Positions 1 through 7,256 of a stretch of 64,000 nucleotides of DNA are shown piece by piece. The notes beneath the pieces are model-generated. The model did no database searches, was not told the DNA's origin, and saw only the letters and a program-made list of their open reading frames with translations. Numbering within the stretch: position 1 is the first letter of the stretch; each line of letters begins with the position of its first letter. The DNA lies in NCBI GenBank assembly GCA_027485915.1, contig JAIXQA010000063.1:22886-86885 (forward strand), given 5' to 3'. Origin of the DNA: Alphaproteobacteria bacterium (lineage in GTDB: Bacteria; Pseudomonadota; Alphaproteobacteria; Caulobacterales; Aquidulcibacteraceae). A program made the position numbers and the translations under genes.

Positions 1-428
1 AGCATTTCTCAAAACGCGTAGCTGAGGCGAATGGGGTTGCCCAACGTCATTTCGGACCTGAAGCTTTGGCGGCTATGCAAGCAGCGAGTTGGCCAGGAAA
101 TGTGCGCGAATTGCGCAATTTGGTCGAACGCATGTTGATCCTAGCTTCTGGCGACGCCAGCGAGCCGATTGACGCTGCAGCGCTGGCACTCGATGGTGTT
201 GGTGTTGGCGAACTGGCCGATCGCACTGGCTTGCACCAACTGGTTTCTTTGCCTTTGCGGGAAGCGCGCGAATTGTTTGAGCGCGAATATCTGGCAGCGC
301 AGATCACGCGCTTTGGTGGCAATATTTCGCGAACCGCATCATTCATCGGGATGGAGCGGTCGGCCTTGCACCGGAAACTGAAAAGTCTCGGTGTGGAAGG
401 CACGCGCGGCTTTGATTTGGAGGGTTAG
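1..428 (+). CDS. ntrX: NtrX-like sigma-54 response regulator, C-terminal part (5' truncated)
   Basis: The reading frame is open from the window edge (first full codon at base 3), so only the end of the gene is present. It shows the end of an AAA+ sigma-54 interaction domain (WPGNVRELRN) and a C-terminal Fis-type helix-turn-helix (GGNISRTASFIGMERSALHR). The family is the response regulator of the NtrY-NtrX two-component pair, linked to nitrogen, redox and envelope control in alphaproteobacteria. That ending, with dat, hfq and hflX downstream, is the usual ntrX arrangement; NtrC is the less likely alternative. The stop lies 2 bp before the GTG of the next gene, so the two are probably cotranscribed. 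The receiver domain is outside the window. Confidence 0.85.
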   Translation, partial: HFSKRVAEANGVAQRHFGPEALAAMQAASWPGNVRELRNLVERMLILASGDASEPIDAAALALDGVGVGELADRTGLHQLVSLPLREARELFEREYLAAQITRFGGNISRTASFIGMERSALHRKLKSLGVEGTRGFDLEG

Positions 429-430
429 GC

Positions 431-1294
431 GTGCCGAGATTTGCGTATGTCGATGGCCAATTTGTGCGCCATGGGGAGGCCTCGATCCATGTAGAAGATC
501 GTGGTCTGCAATTTGGCGATGCCGTCTATGAGGTTTGGGCAGTCCGCAACGGCATACTATTTGATTCCGAAGGCCATTTAGCCCGTTTAGCACGCTCGCT
601 GGCAGCCCTACAAATCAAAGCGCCTTTGGGCAATGCAAGCCTGATGGTCATTGTGCGGGAACTCATGGCCCGCAATAAACTTAAGGACGGGTTGGTCTAT
701 TTGCAGATTTCACGCGGCGTTGCCCGCAGGGATCATCCATTTCCAGCCCATTCGTACCCCAGCATCATTCTAACAGCCCGCGGGATGAATATGGCGCAGG
801 CCGACCTACGGGCCGCCAAAGGCATTCATGTGCAAACTTGCACCGATATTCGTTGGGGTCGCGTTGATATAAAAACCGTCAATCTCTTGCCGAATGTTTT
901 AGCCAAACAAGCTGCCTTAGAGGCAGGCTTTGCCGATGCTTGGTTTGTTGATGGCGACAACATGGTTACTGAAGGTACGGCGCAGAATGCATGGATACTT
1001 GATTCCGACGGGCTTTTGCGCACGCGCCCAGCAACCCACGCCATTTTGCGAGGAATTACGCGTGATACCATCATCAAAACGGCCCAGGAATTAGGCTTTT
1101 CCTTTGAAGAAAAAGCGTTTTCTCGAGCCGATGCATTAAATGCGCGTGAGGCTTTTATTACGTCGGCCACCAGCTTTGTGACGCCCGTAATCGGCTTGGA
1201 CGGCCAGCCAATTGGCGATGGTGCGCCCGGCCCAATTGCACGAAAACTGCGGGAAACCTATCTTTCGCAACAAACATCAGTAAAAAGGCCTTAG
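431..1294 (+). CDS. dat: D-amino acid aminotransferase (class IV PLP enzyme)
   Basis: A 287-residue fold-type IV aminotransferase. The family interconverts D-alanine and D-glutamate with their 2-oxoacids, supplying D-amino acids for peptidoglycan. The PLP-binding lysine is Lys148 in WGRVDIKTVNLLPN, and the cofactor-binding glutamate is Glu181 in VTEGTAQNAW; the N-terminal YVDG and ending EDRGLQFGDAVYE are typical. Length is normal. Translation starts at GTG, 2 bp after ntrX, which suggests translational coupling. Branched-chain aminotransferase and aminodeoxychorismate lyase share the fold, but the sequence reads best as the D-amino acid enzyme. Placement between ntrX and hfq is seen in related Caulobacterales. 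Confidence 0.88.
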   Translation: MPRFAYVDGQFVRHGEASIHVEDRGLQFGDAVYEVWAVRNGILFDSEGHLARLARSLAALQIKAPLGNASLMVIVRELMARNKLKDGLVYLQISRGVARRDHPFPAHSYPSIILTARGMNMAQADLRAAKGIHVQTCTDIRWGRVDIKTVNLLPNVLAKQAALEAGFADAWFVDGDNMVTEGTAQNAWILDSDGLLRTRPATHAILRGITRDTIIKTAQELGFSFEEKAFSRADALNAREAFITSATSFVTPVIGLDGQPIGDGAPGPIARKLRETYLSQQTSVKRP

Positions 1295-1348
1295 ACAACA
1301 CCCTTCTGGATTGAAATTTCTACGAAGGACTGCCTAATGAGGGACTCA

Positions 1349-1367
1349 GGTAACGAGGTGCGTTACC
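1349..1367 (+). promoter_or_regulatory. Hairpin in the hfq leader
   Basis: A perfect 7-bp inverted repeat, GGTAACG then AGGTG then CGTTACC, lies 21 bp before the hfq start codon. It has no following T-run, so it is not a terminator. hfq is autoregulated in several bacteria through its leader; a role here is inference. Confidence 0.4.
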
Positions 1368-1388
1368 CAAGAAAAGACAGGGCTTACA

Positions 1389-1637
1389 ATGTCTGCCGAC
1401 AAAAAACAGAATCTCCAGGATACATTTTTAAACGCGGTCCGGAAGTCGCGCACACCGTTGACCATTTTTTTGGTGAATGGGGTGAAACTTCAAGGTGTCG
1501 TCACGTGGTTTGACAATTTTTGTGTGCTGTTGCGCCGCGACGGCCAAGTCCAATTGGTGTATAAGCACGCAATCTCAACCATCATGCCCGGTGCGCCGGT
1601 TCAGATGTTTGAAGGCGATCCTGCCGACCTTGACTAG
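1389..1637 (+). CDS. hfq: RNA chaperone Hfq
   Basis: An 82-residue Sm-like protein that forms a hexamer, binds U-rich sRNA ends and A-rich mRNA sites, and pairs sRNAs with targets. The Sm1 motif ([15 protein letters not shown]) and the diagnostic Sm2 motif (YKHAIST) are both present, and the N-terminal helix [15 protein letters not shown] is typical. The acidic C-terminal tail is short, as in other alphaproteobacteria. It lies 94 bp after dat and 88 bp before hflX, each gap holding a hairpin, so it may be transcribed both from its own promoter and from the ntrX side. Confidence 0.97.
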   Translation: MSADKKQNLQDTFLNAVRKSRTPLTIFLVNGVKLQGVVTWFDNFCVLLRRDGQVQLVYKHAISTIMPGAPVQMFEGDPADLD

Positions 1638-1680
1638 CATTTTCTTGCCATTGGTCGTCTAAAGGATCATGCTGATGCGG

Positions 1681-1708
1681 CTACAGATGGTCTGTAGCTG
1701 TGCCACAG
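1681..1708 (+). promoter_or_regulatory. Tandem hairpins between hfq and hflX
   Basis: Two adjacent inverted repeats: CTACAGA-tgg-TCTGTAG (7-bp arms, 1681-1697) followed at once by CTGT-gcc-ACAG (within 1698-1708). No T-run follows, so a plain intrinsic terminator is unlikely. They end about 17 bp before the TTG start of hflX and overlap its likely ribosome-binding region; an attenuating or RNA-processing role is inference. Confidence 0.35.
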
Positions 1709-1725
1709 AGCTAGGATAATCGCAT

Positions 1726-3096
1726 TTGATCGATCGTCAGGCGCCCGTTCAGCGGGCCTTGGTCATCCACCCCCTTCGAAGCGACGCTGCAGCGAGTCGT
1801 GACCCTGACCTGCGCCTCATCGAGGCCTGTGGCCTTGCAGAAGCGCTCGATTTGGAAGTTGCCGACGCGCGGCTTGAACCCTTACGTCAAGTTCGGCCAG
1901 GTGCCTATTTCGGGACCGGCAAAATCGAAGAACTCAAGGCCCATTGCGACGATCTGAAAGTGGATGTTCTGATCCTCGACGACCAGATGTCGCCTGTGCA
2001 GCAACGCAATCTAGAAAAAGAACTTCAAGTCAAAGTTGTCGACCGGACTGGTTTGATTCTCGAGATCTTTGCCCGCCGCGCCCGAACGCGGGAGGGGCGG
2101 TTGCAGGTCGAGCTCGCACGACTCAGCTATGAGAAATCCCGCTTGGTCAAAACTTGGACCCACTTGGAGCGCCAACGCGGCGGCACGGGTAAGACTGGCG
2201 GCCCCGGTGAGCGACAGATTGAACTCGACCGCCGGATGATCGCCGACAAAATCCTCAAACTCAAAAAAGAGTTGGAAGAAGTCAAACGTACCCGCGCTCT
2301 GCAACGCGCGAGCCGTAAGCGTGTACCTTATCCAGTGATCGCCTTGGTTGGCTATACCAATGCGGGCAAGTCGACCTTATTCAATCGCGCCGCCTCCGCC
2401 GATGTCCTGGCTAAGGATATGCCCTTTGCCACCTTGGATACGACCTTGCGCGCCGTGCGCACGCCAACGGGGCGCGATGTGATTTTGTCGGACACCGTGG
2501 GCTTCATCACTGACCTGCCGACGGAATTGGTCGCCGCTTTTCGAGCAACCTTGGAAGAAGTCGCCCAAGCGGATCTTTTGGTACATGTGCGCGATATTGC
2601 CCATGCCGAAAGTGACAATCAGCGCCGAGATGTTGAATTGGTGCTCGACCGGGTTCTTACCGATCATGAAAATCGTCCACCGCTGATTGAAGCGTGGAAC
2701 AAGATTGATTGTCTGGACGAGGCGGGGGCCGCCTATGTGAGGGCACGCGCCGCAGCCTCTGGCCTCGATGGAACTGCTCAGGGCATTTGTGTGTCGGCAC
2801 TAACAGGTGAGGGGGTCAAAGAGCTTTTCGCTTTGATCGATTCTGAATTGGCCCTCGATGCGCGTCCCGTGGACTTGGTGATTGGCCCCGATCAAGGGGC
2901 TGCACGGGCTTGGTTGTTCCGCAAAGGTGCGGTGCGCCATGAAGAGACCGACGAGCAGGGCTTTACCCACCTGAAAGTCCGGCTCACGGCCGATGATGCG
3001 GCCCGCTTTGTTGCCCAATGGCCACAAATATTGTCAGAGGTTCCGTTCGTGCCGCTTGGCGAGGTTCCAGAGCCCGTCCATTTCCTCGAGGCTTGA
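1726..3096 (+). CDS. hflX: GTPase HflX, ribosome-associated
   Basis: A 456-residue TRAFAC GTPase. HflX binds the 50S subunit and splits stalled or hibernating ribosomes. An N-terminal HflX domain carries the glycine-rich RGGTGKTGGPGE stretch (151-162) and a basic coiled linker. The G domain has G1 GYTNAGKST (209-217), G3 DTVGF (256-260) and G4 NKID (325-328). The start is TTG with an AGGA box upstream; no in-frame ATG lies nearby. Its 3' end overlaps the oppositely oriented mazG by 63 bp. The hfq-hflX order is conserved widely. Confidence 0.95.
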   Translation: MIDRQAPVQRALVIHPLRSDAAASRDPDLRLIEACGLAEALDLEVADARLEPLRQVRPGAYFGTGKIEELKAHCDDLKVDVLILDDQMSPVQQRNLEKELQVKVVDRTGLILEIFARRARTREGRLQVELARLSYEKSRLVKTWTHLERQRGGTGKTGGPGERQIELDRRMIADKILKLKKELEEVKRTRALQRASRKRVPYPVIALVGYTNAGKSTLFNRAASADVLAKDMPFATLDTTLRAVRTPTGRDVILSDTVGFITDLPTELVAAFRATLEEVAQADLLVHVRDIAHAESDNQRRDVELVLDRVLTDHENRPPLIEAWNKIDCLDEAGAAYVRARAAASGLDGTAQGICVSALTGEGVKELFALIDSELALDARPVDLVIGPDQGAARAWLFRKGAVRHEETDEQGFTHLKVRLTADDAARFVAQWPQILSEVPFVPLGEVPEPVHFLEA

Positions 3097-3834
3097 AGTT
3101 TCAGGGCTCTTCCCTTCCTTGAGAAGGGATTCTTCGATCCAGCGGAAGCGGCGCTCAAACTTCGCATTGGCCGACCGCAATGCGACTTCTGGGTCAACCT
3201 TGGCCTTGCGGGCAAGATTTGCCAGTACAAAGAGGACATCGCCGATTTCTTCTTCGATATGGGCTTGATCGCCTTCTTCAATCGCTTCGCGCGTTTCACC
3301 GATTTCCTCAGCCAGCTTATCAAAGACTTCGTCCAAACTGGGCCAATCAAAACCTACGCGAGCCGCCCGCTTGGTCAGTTTCTCAGCGCGCATCAATGCC
3401 GGTAATGCTAAAGGGATATCAGCAAGCAGGCTTGGATCATCGGCCCGTTTTGCTGCCCGCTCCTTGGCTTTGATGACCTCCCAATTCTGGGTTTGTTGTT
3501 CGGCCGTCTCGATCGCGTGCATGCCAAAGACATGGGGATGTCGGGCCACCATTTTGTCAGACAGGCCTTCGACAACCGCATTGAAGTCAAACGCGCCCTG
3601 TTCTTCTGCCATACGCGCATGAAAGACCACTTGAAACAGAAGATCGCCGAGCTCTTCTTTTAACGAAACCAAATTGCCCTGAGCTATGGCATCGGCCACC
3701 TCATAGGCTTCCTCAATCGTATAAGGTGCGATGGTCTCAAAGCTTTGCTCGAGGTCCCAAGGACAGCCAGTCTCTGGGGTACGCAAGCGCGCCATGATGT
3801 CGATCAGGCGGTCAATAGGGGCAGGTGTGGTCAT
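3034..3834 (-). CDS. mazG: Nucleoside triphosphate pyrophosphohydrolase MazG
   Basis: A 266-residue all-alpha NTP pyrophosphohydrolase that converts (d)NTPs to the monophosphate and PPi, a house-cleaning activity that can also affect (p)ppGpp signalling. Two MazG repeats are present. The first has the CPWD motif (24-27) and the metal-binding acids E41-E42, E60-E61 and D64; the second repeats the EEIGDVLF pattern. Length matches the two-domain bacterial form. The C-terminal LEEMDGLWNLAKR is family-typical, which supports the overlapping 3' end: the last 63 bp lie antisense to the end of hflX. It faces away from the MFS gene, with a short gap. Confidence 0.94.
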   Translation of the reverse strand: MTTPAPIDRLIDIMARLRTPETGCPWDLEQSFETIAPYTIEEAYEVADAIAQGNLVSLKEELGDLLFQVVFHARMAEEQGAFDFNAVVEGLSDKMVARHPHVFGMHAIETAEQQTQNWEVIKAKERAAKRADDPSLLADIPLALPALMRAEKLTKRAARVGFDWPSLDEVFDKLAEEIGETREAIEEGDQAHIEEEIGDVLFVLANLARKAKVDPEVALRSANAKFERRFRWIEESLLKEGKSPETSSLEEMDGLWNLAKRHERNL

Positions 3835-3853
3835 GCCCCTCTATGGTCCGATT

Positions 3854-5236
3854 CTAGGCTGGCCGAGAGGCTTCCTCTTCCAGACTTCGCTTCGCCGTTA
3901 TGGCTGCTTGAAGTTCTGCCTGTCGTGTGGCGTCAATTGGGTATTTCAAGAGGATGATTGCCCCCACAATATTGACCAAGACTGGCAGGCCTATGAACAG
4001 GAGCGTCAGGCCTGTCAGCGCTTCGGGCGTATTGGCTGACCCAAGCTTAGAATTAAAGCCAAATAGACCAAGGCCAACATAGGTGACACCTACGGCAAGC
4101 GCATAGCCAGCCTTGCCGGTTAGTGTGACCAACGCATAGAGTAGGCCCGTCCGGTCTTGGCCAGTCGCTAATAAATCTTCGTCACCAATATCGGCCATCA
4201 TGGCGCGTAACAAATAGGCACCCGACGTATAAACAATGCCCGCCGCAGCCATGCCGATTGCGGCAGCGACAAAGTTGTTTTCGGGCAAATACATGATCAT
4301 CGGCTGACTCAAGGCAGCGTAAATGCACGCACAAATCAGCGAGATATGTTTGCCCCAACGGCGTGCAATCATCGTCCAGATTGGGGCCCCGATTAGGCCC
4401 GCGATGAAGTAAATCAGCAAGAGGGCGGCAGCCAAACCGCCATAGCCTTTTACGGCATCAAAGTAAAAGAGAAACAGCCCACCTGTGACGCCCGAGCCAA
4501 ACATGAGTATAAGATCGCAAGCCAATAAACGTCTACAGGCATCTGATTTAAATAATGAAATGACATCTTTGAAATTTGTCTTCTTCGCAGAGGCTTTCGG
4601 CGATTCCTCTTTAGCAAATCCTGCAGCGATCAAGGCGGTGAGGGGCATTAAAACAACAATGAACCATCCCATACCTTGGACGCCATCTGCCGCCGAGCCA
4701 TTTTGGGAATGGACCAATACCGGGATCAAGAGCACCAACAGCATGCCCAACACATTGCCGGCCTGCCAGAACACAAATACCCGCGAGCGCTCGTGATAAT
4801 TATCGCTCAAGGTCGCTCCCAGCGACATTTGTGACAAAGATCCCATAGAAAATCCGACATAGGTGAAGAACAACCAGAAGGCCAAATAGGAGGCATCAGC
4901 CCCGGGTTTTGCCATGAAGAGGAAATAGGAACCCACCATGATGACCGGAATGGACATCACAAGCCACGGCGAAAACCGGCCAATACGCGTGCGTGTCTGA
5001 TCCATGGCAAGCCCAATGCCGATATCGACACCGATGTCGAGCACCCGCGCCAGCATGAATAACAGGCCGACCACCCCAATCTCCAAACCCACATAGCTCG
5101 CATAATGGGGGGGTAGCTGCACAACTAAGGGCAGGCCGAGCGCAGCTAGCGGGAGGCTTGGTGCGGAAAACGCAAGGATACGCGACAAAGCAACTCTGCT
5201 GCCCGCTTGAGTGGGCTTACTCACATCTGTTGCCAT
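3854..5236 (-). CDS. MFS transporter, GPH (glycoside-pentoside-hexuronide:cation symporter) type
   Basis: A 460-residue inner-membrane carrier with about 12 hydrophobic segments. The segment VGLLFMLARVLDIGVDIGIG, followed by MDQTRTRIGRFSPW, matches the loop 2-3 signature of the MFS_2/GPH group (Asp in helix II, then DxTxxxxGRxRP-like). Members symport sugars or glycosides with H+ or Na+; some carry other substrates, so the substrate is open. It lies 100 bp downstream of a glutathione peroxidase on the same strand. No sugar-utilisation enzymes adjoin it that would identify the cargo. Confidence 0.8.
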   Translation of the reverse strand: MATDVSKPTQAGSRVALSRILAFSAPSLPLAALGLPLVVQLPPHYASYVGLEIGVVGLLFMLARVLDIGVDIGIGLAMDQTRTRIGRFSPWLVMSIPVIMVGSYFLFMAKPGADASYLAFWLFFTYVGFSMGSLSQMSLGATLSDNYHERSRVFVFWQAGNVLGMLLVLLIPVLVHSQNGSAADGVQGMGWFIVVLMPLTALIAAGFAKEESPKASAKKTNFKDVISLFKSDACRRLLACDLILMFGSGVTGGLFLFYFDAVKGYGGLAAALLLIYFIAGLIGAPIWTMIARRWGKHISLICACIYAALSQPMIMYLPENNFVAAAIGMAAAGIVYTSGAYLLRAMMADIGDEDLLATGQDRTGLLYALVTLTGKAGYALAVGVTYVGLGLFGFNSKLGSANTPEALTGLTLLFIGLPVLVNIVGAIILLKYPIDATRQAELQAAITAKRSLEEEASRPA

Positions 5237-5339
5237 GTTTCCTCCAGAGGCCTTCTTTAAGTCGGGCGCATGGTAATGAACTTGTCACCCTTTGGGCCAA
5301 ACGCCAAGAGCTTTTGCCAAGCTACTGGAAGTTAAGCAC

Positions 5340-5969
5340 TTACTTTGAGGTTGCGGACAATGCGCGGGTGATGGCTTCACCAAGCTCAGCCGATTGCGGC
5401 GTCACAGATGAAGCAAACGAAGCAATGGGTCTGCCATCCTTACCGATCAGAATTTTATGGAAGTTCCATTTAGGCTCAGCTTTCTCGCCTAACACACGGA
5501 TTGCATGACGATAAAATGGATGCGCACCCGTGCCTCGTACGGTGTATTTTGCCGCCATGGGGAAGGTGACGCCATAATTGAGCTCGCAGAATTTCTTGAT
5601 CTCTGCGGCGCTTCCAGGCTCTTGCCCGCCAAAGTCGTTGGAGGGCACGCCAACAATGACGAGGCCGTCACGTTGCCGTGATTTCCACAAAGTCTCAAGA
5701 CCCGCATATTGTCCCGTGTAGCCGCATTGCGAAGCGGTATTGACCACAAGGACGACTTTGCCGCGATAATCGGAAAGGTTGATTTTTCCGCCCATTAGGC
5801 CATCGAACAGTTCAGGTGAGGTCATAGGTGCAGCTTTCATAGGAGGAGGCGCGGGCTTTGGCTTTTGGCCCTGAGTGGCGGCTTGCGGCGACGAATGTCC
5901 GGCAGCGGCAAGTGCAAGTGCCCCAAGCGCCACAGCAACGGTTGAAATGACCAAAACTTGCTTCTTCAT
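5340..5969 (-). CDS. Glutathione peroxidase family protein, exported or membrane-anchored
   Basis: A 209-residue thioredoxin-fold peroxidase. The active-site cysteine is Cys82 in NTASQCGYTGQY, and the catalytic tetrad partners are visible as the Gln of NDFGGQEPG and the Trp of WNFHKILIGKDG. Family members reduce hydrogen peroxide or lipid peroxides, often using thioredoxin. Unlike the roughly 160-residue cytosolic form, this one has an N-terminal hydrophobic segment (about 5-23) and a Pro/Lys-rich linker to about residue 50, so it probably acts in the periplasm or on the membrane surface. It is transcribed away from the 520-bp region holding the dif-like site. Confidence 0.88.
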   Translation of the reverse strand: MKKQVLVISTVAVALGALALAAAGHSSPQAATQGQKPKPAPPPMKAAPMTSPELFDGLMGGKINLSDYRGKVVLVVNTASQCGYTGQYAGLETLWKSRQRDGLVIVGVPSNDFGGQEPGSAAEIKKFCELNYGVTFPMAAKYTVRGTGAHPFYRHAIRVLGEKAEPKWNFHKILIGKDGRPIASFASSVTPQSAELGEAITRALSATSK

Positions 5970-6031
5970 GGTAGGGCCCCGGATTTTAGTTTGCTAGCCT
6001 ATAGATGATCCGCCAAGGGATCTAGACAAGA

Positions 6032-6045
6032 CTCAGGCCTGAGTA
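6032..6045. repeat. 14-bp perfect palindrome
   Basis: ACTCAGG is followed directly by CCTGAGT, giving a perfect palindrome with no spacer, 63 bp upstream of the peroxidase start codon. It could be an operator for a dimeric regulator of that gene. No family can be named from the sequence. Confidence 0.35.
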
Positions 6046-6095
6046 GGGATGGCTCACGGCTTAACCGGCAAGGACCATTCAACCATCCAATCATC

Positions 6096-6123
6096 AATTC
6101 GCATAATATATGTTATGGGACAA
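6096..6123. other. dif: Candidate dif (XerCD chromosome-dimer resolution) site
   Basis: A 28-bp sequence with dif architecture: an 11-bp XerC-like arm AATTCGCATAA, a 6-bp centre TATATG, and an 11-bp XerD-like arm TTATGGGACAA. By eye it matches the E. coli dif at 8/11, 4/6 and 7/11 positions, including the core CGCATAA and TTATG with correct spacing. The outer XerD half deviates. It is intergenic, and genes to its right favour the minus strand, as expected if it lies in the terminus. XerC and XerD would act here with FtsK at division. A chance match or a site used by an integrating element is the alternative. Confidence 0.6.
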
Positions 6124-6302
6124 AACTACTAGGGCTCAAAAGAACTGAAAGGTCAAGCTCCTAGGCCGAGTGGCCTTATTGAGTACCTCAAGCTCAGCTC
6201 ACGTGCATTGAATGGCCTTCTAACACCCTCGGCATCGATGCCCGCCAAATTAACTCGAACCATTAATGCGCTGTGGACGTTCATGATTTCGTGGCAACGC
6301 TG

Positions 6303-6340
6303 ATCCAGCCAATCCTTAACACGTTAAGGATTGGCTGGAT
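6303..6340. repeat. 38-bp palindrome with 18-bp perfect arms
   Basis: The arm ATCCAGCCAATCCTTAAC (6303-6320) is followed by a 2-base centre and its exact complement (6323-6340). No T-run follows on either strand, so it is not a standard terminator. It lies 152 bp before the ABC ATPase start and 180 bp from the dif-like site. It could form a cruciform or a very stable RNA hairpin, or bind a dimeric protein. Confidence 0.8.
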
Positions 6341-6491
6341 AATACTGGCTGTCATTCCAGCACAAAGCCTGCGATTTCTGCCAAGATTCGCCACGAAGAT
6401 TCACCGCTTTGAAATATCCGCTGGGCTAGAAGAAACTGCCTGTCTTCGAACCACGCGCGTTAGATCAGGTGATTGAAGAACAGGACCGATC

Positions 6492-7256
6492 ATGACGACC
6501 CATCCCCTACCCGCCTTAGAGATCAAATCGTTAACGAAACGATTTGGCACCAAGACCGCTGTTTCAGACTTTAATCTGACACTGGCACCAGGCTCTTTCT
6601 ATGGGCTTTTAGGGGCAAACGGGGCAGGCAAGACCACCACAATGCGGATGATCGCAGGCCTGCTTCAGGCCGATGAAGGCAGTATTACGGTGTTTGGCCG
6701 CGATGTATCGAAAGATCCACGCGGGGTAAAATCAATCACCGCGTGGTTGCCTGATGAGCCTTTGCTCTACGACAAACTGACGCCGATGGAATATTTGGAA
6801 TTCATCGCGGGTTTATGGTCTGTGGAAGCCAGTATCGCGGAAAAGCGCGCCGAGGAATTGCTGCGCTGGATGGATTTGTGGGAAGAGCGCGACAAGCGCT
6901 GTGAGACCTTTTCGCGTGGCATGAAGCAAAAGACAGCGCTTGCTGGCGCGCTGTTGCACGATCCTAAGCTTTTGCTGCTCGACGAGCCATTCTCCGGCCT
7001 TGATGCAGCTGTCGCCCGCCAAGTCAAAGAGCTTTTGGTGGAGAAGACCAAGGAAGGTGCGACGATCGTTCTTACCACCCATGTGATGGAGATCGCAGAG
7101 CGCTTGGCAGAACGGGTCGGCATATTCCATCGTGGCCGCTTGCTAGCAGATGGCTCGATGGCGGACTTGCGGGCCAAGGCAGGCCAAAGTCAGGCAAGTT
7201 TGGAAGACATCTTTATCCAACTTGTTGATGAAGCCTCGGTGGGAAGCCTCACATGA
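6492..7256 (+). CDS. ABC transporter ATP-binding protein
   Basis: A 254-residue ABC ATPase that powers the membrane protein encoded next. Walker A is GANGAGKTT (41-49), the signature is FSRGMKQK (about 140-147) replacing canonical LSGGQ as in many ABC-2 exporters, Walker B is LLLLDEPFSGLD (about 160-171), and the H-loop is LTTH. The family couples to ABC-2 type exporters of drugs, lipids or polysaccharides. An AGGA box precedes the ATG. Its stop overlaps the permease start by 4 bp (ATGA), so the pair is translationally coupled. The substrate is unknown. Confidence 0.9.
   Translation: MTTHPLPALEIKSLTKRFGTKTAVSDFNLTLAPGSFYGLLGANGAGKTTTMRMIAGLLQADEGSITVFGRDVSKDPRGVKSITAWLPDEPLLYDKLTPMEYLEFIAGLWSVEASIAEKRAEELLRWMDLWEERDKRCETFSRGMKQKTALAGALLHDPKLLLLDEPFSGLDAAVARQVKELLVEKTKEGATIVLTTHVMEIAERLAERVGIFHRGRLLADGSMADLRAKAGQSQASLEDIFIQLVDEASVGSLT

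Larger units (their letters stand above)
5970..6491. other. Non-coding region between divergent genes, with dif-like site and palindromes
   Basis: No convincing gene lies in these 522 bases between the divergently oriented peroxidase and ABC genes. They contain a 14-bp perfect palindrome (6032-6045), a 28-bp dif-like sequence (6096-6123) and a 38-bp palindrome with 18-bp arms (6303-6340). A 67-codon open frame starting at 6273 runs through the large palindrome and is probably fortuitous. The stretch is visibly more AT-rich than the flanking genes. Confidence 0.7.

Noticed and set aside
6273..6476. 67-codon open frame through the 38-bp palindrome
   Set aside because: Starts with GTG without a clear ribosome-binding site, lies across the palindrome, and its product has no recognisable features.
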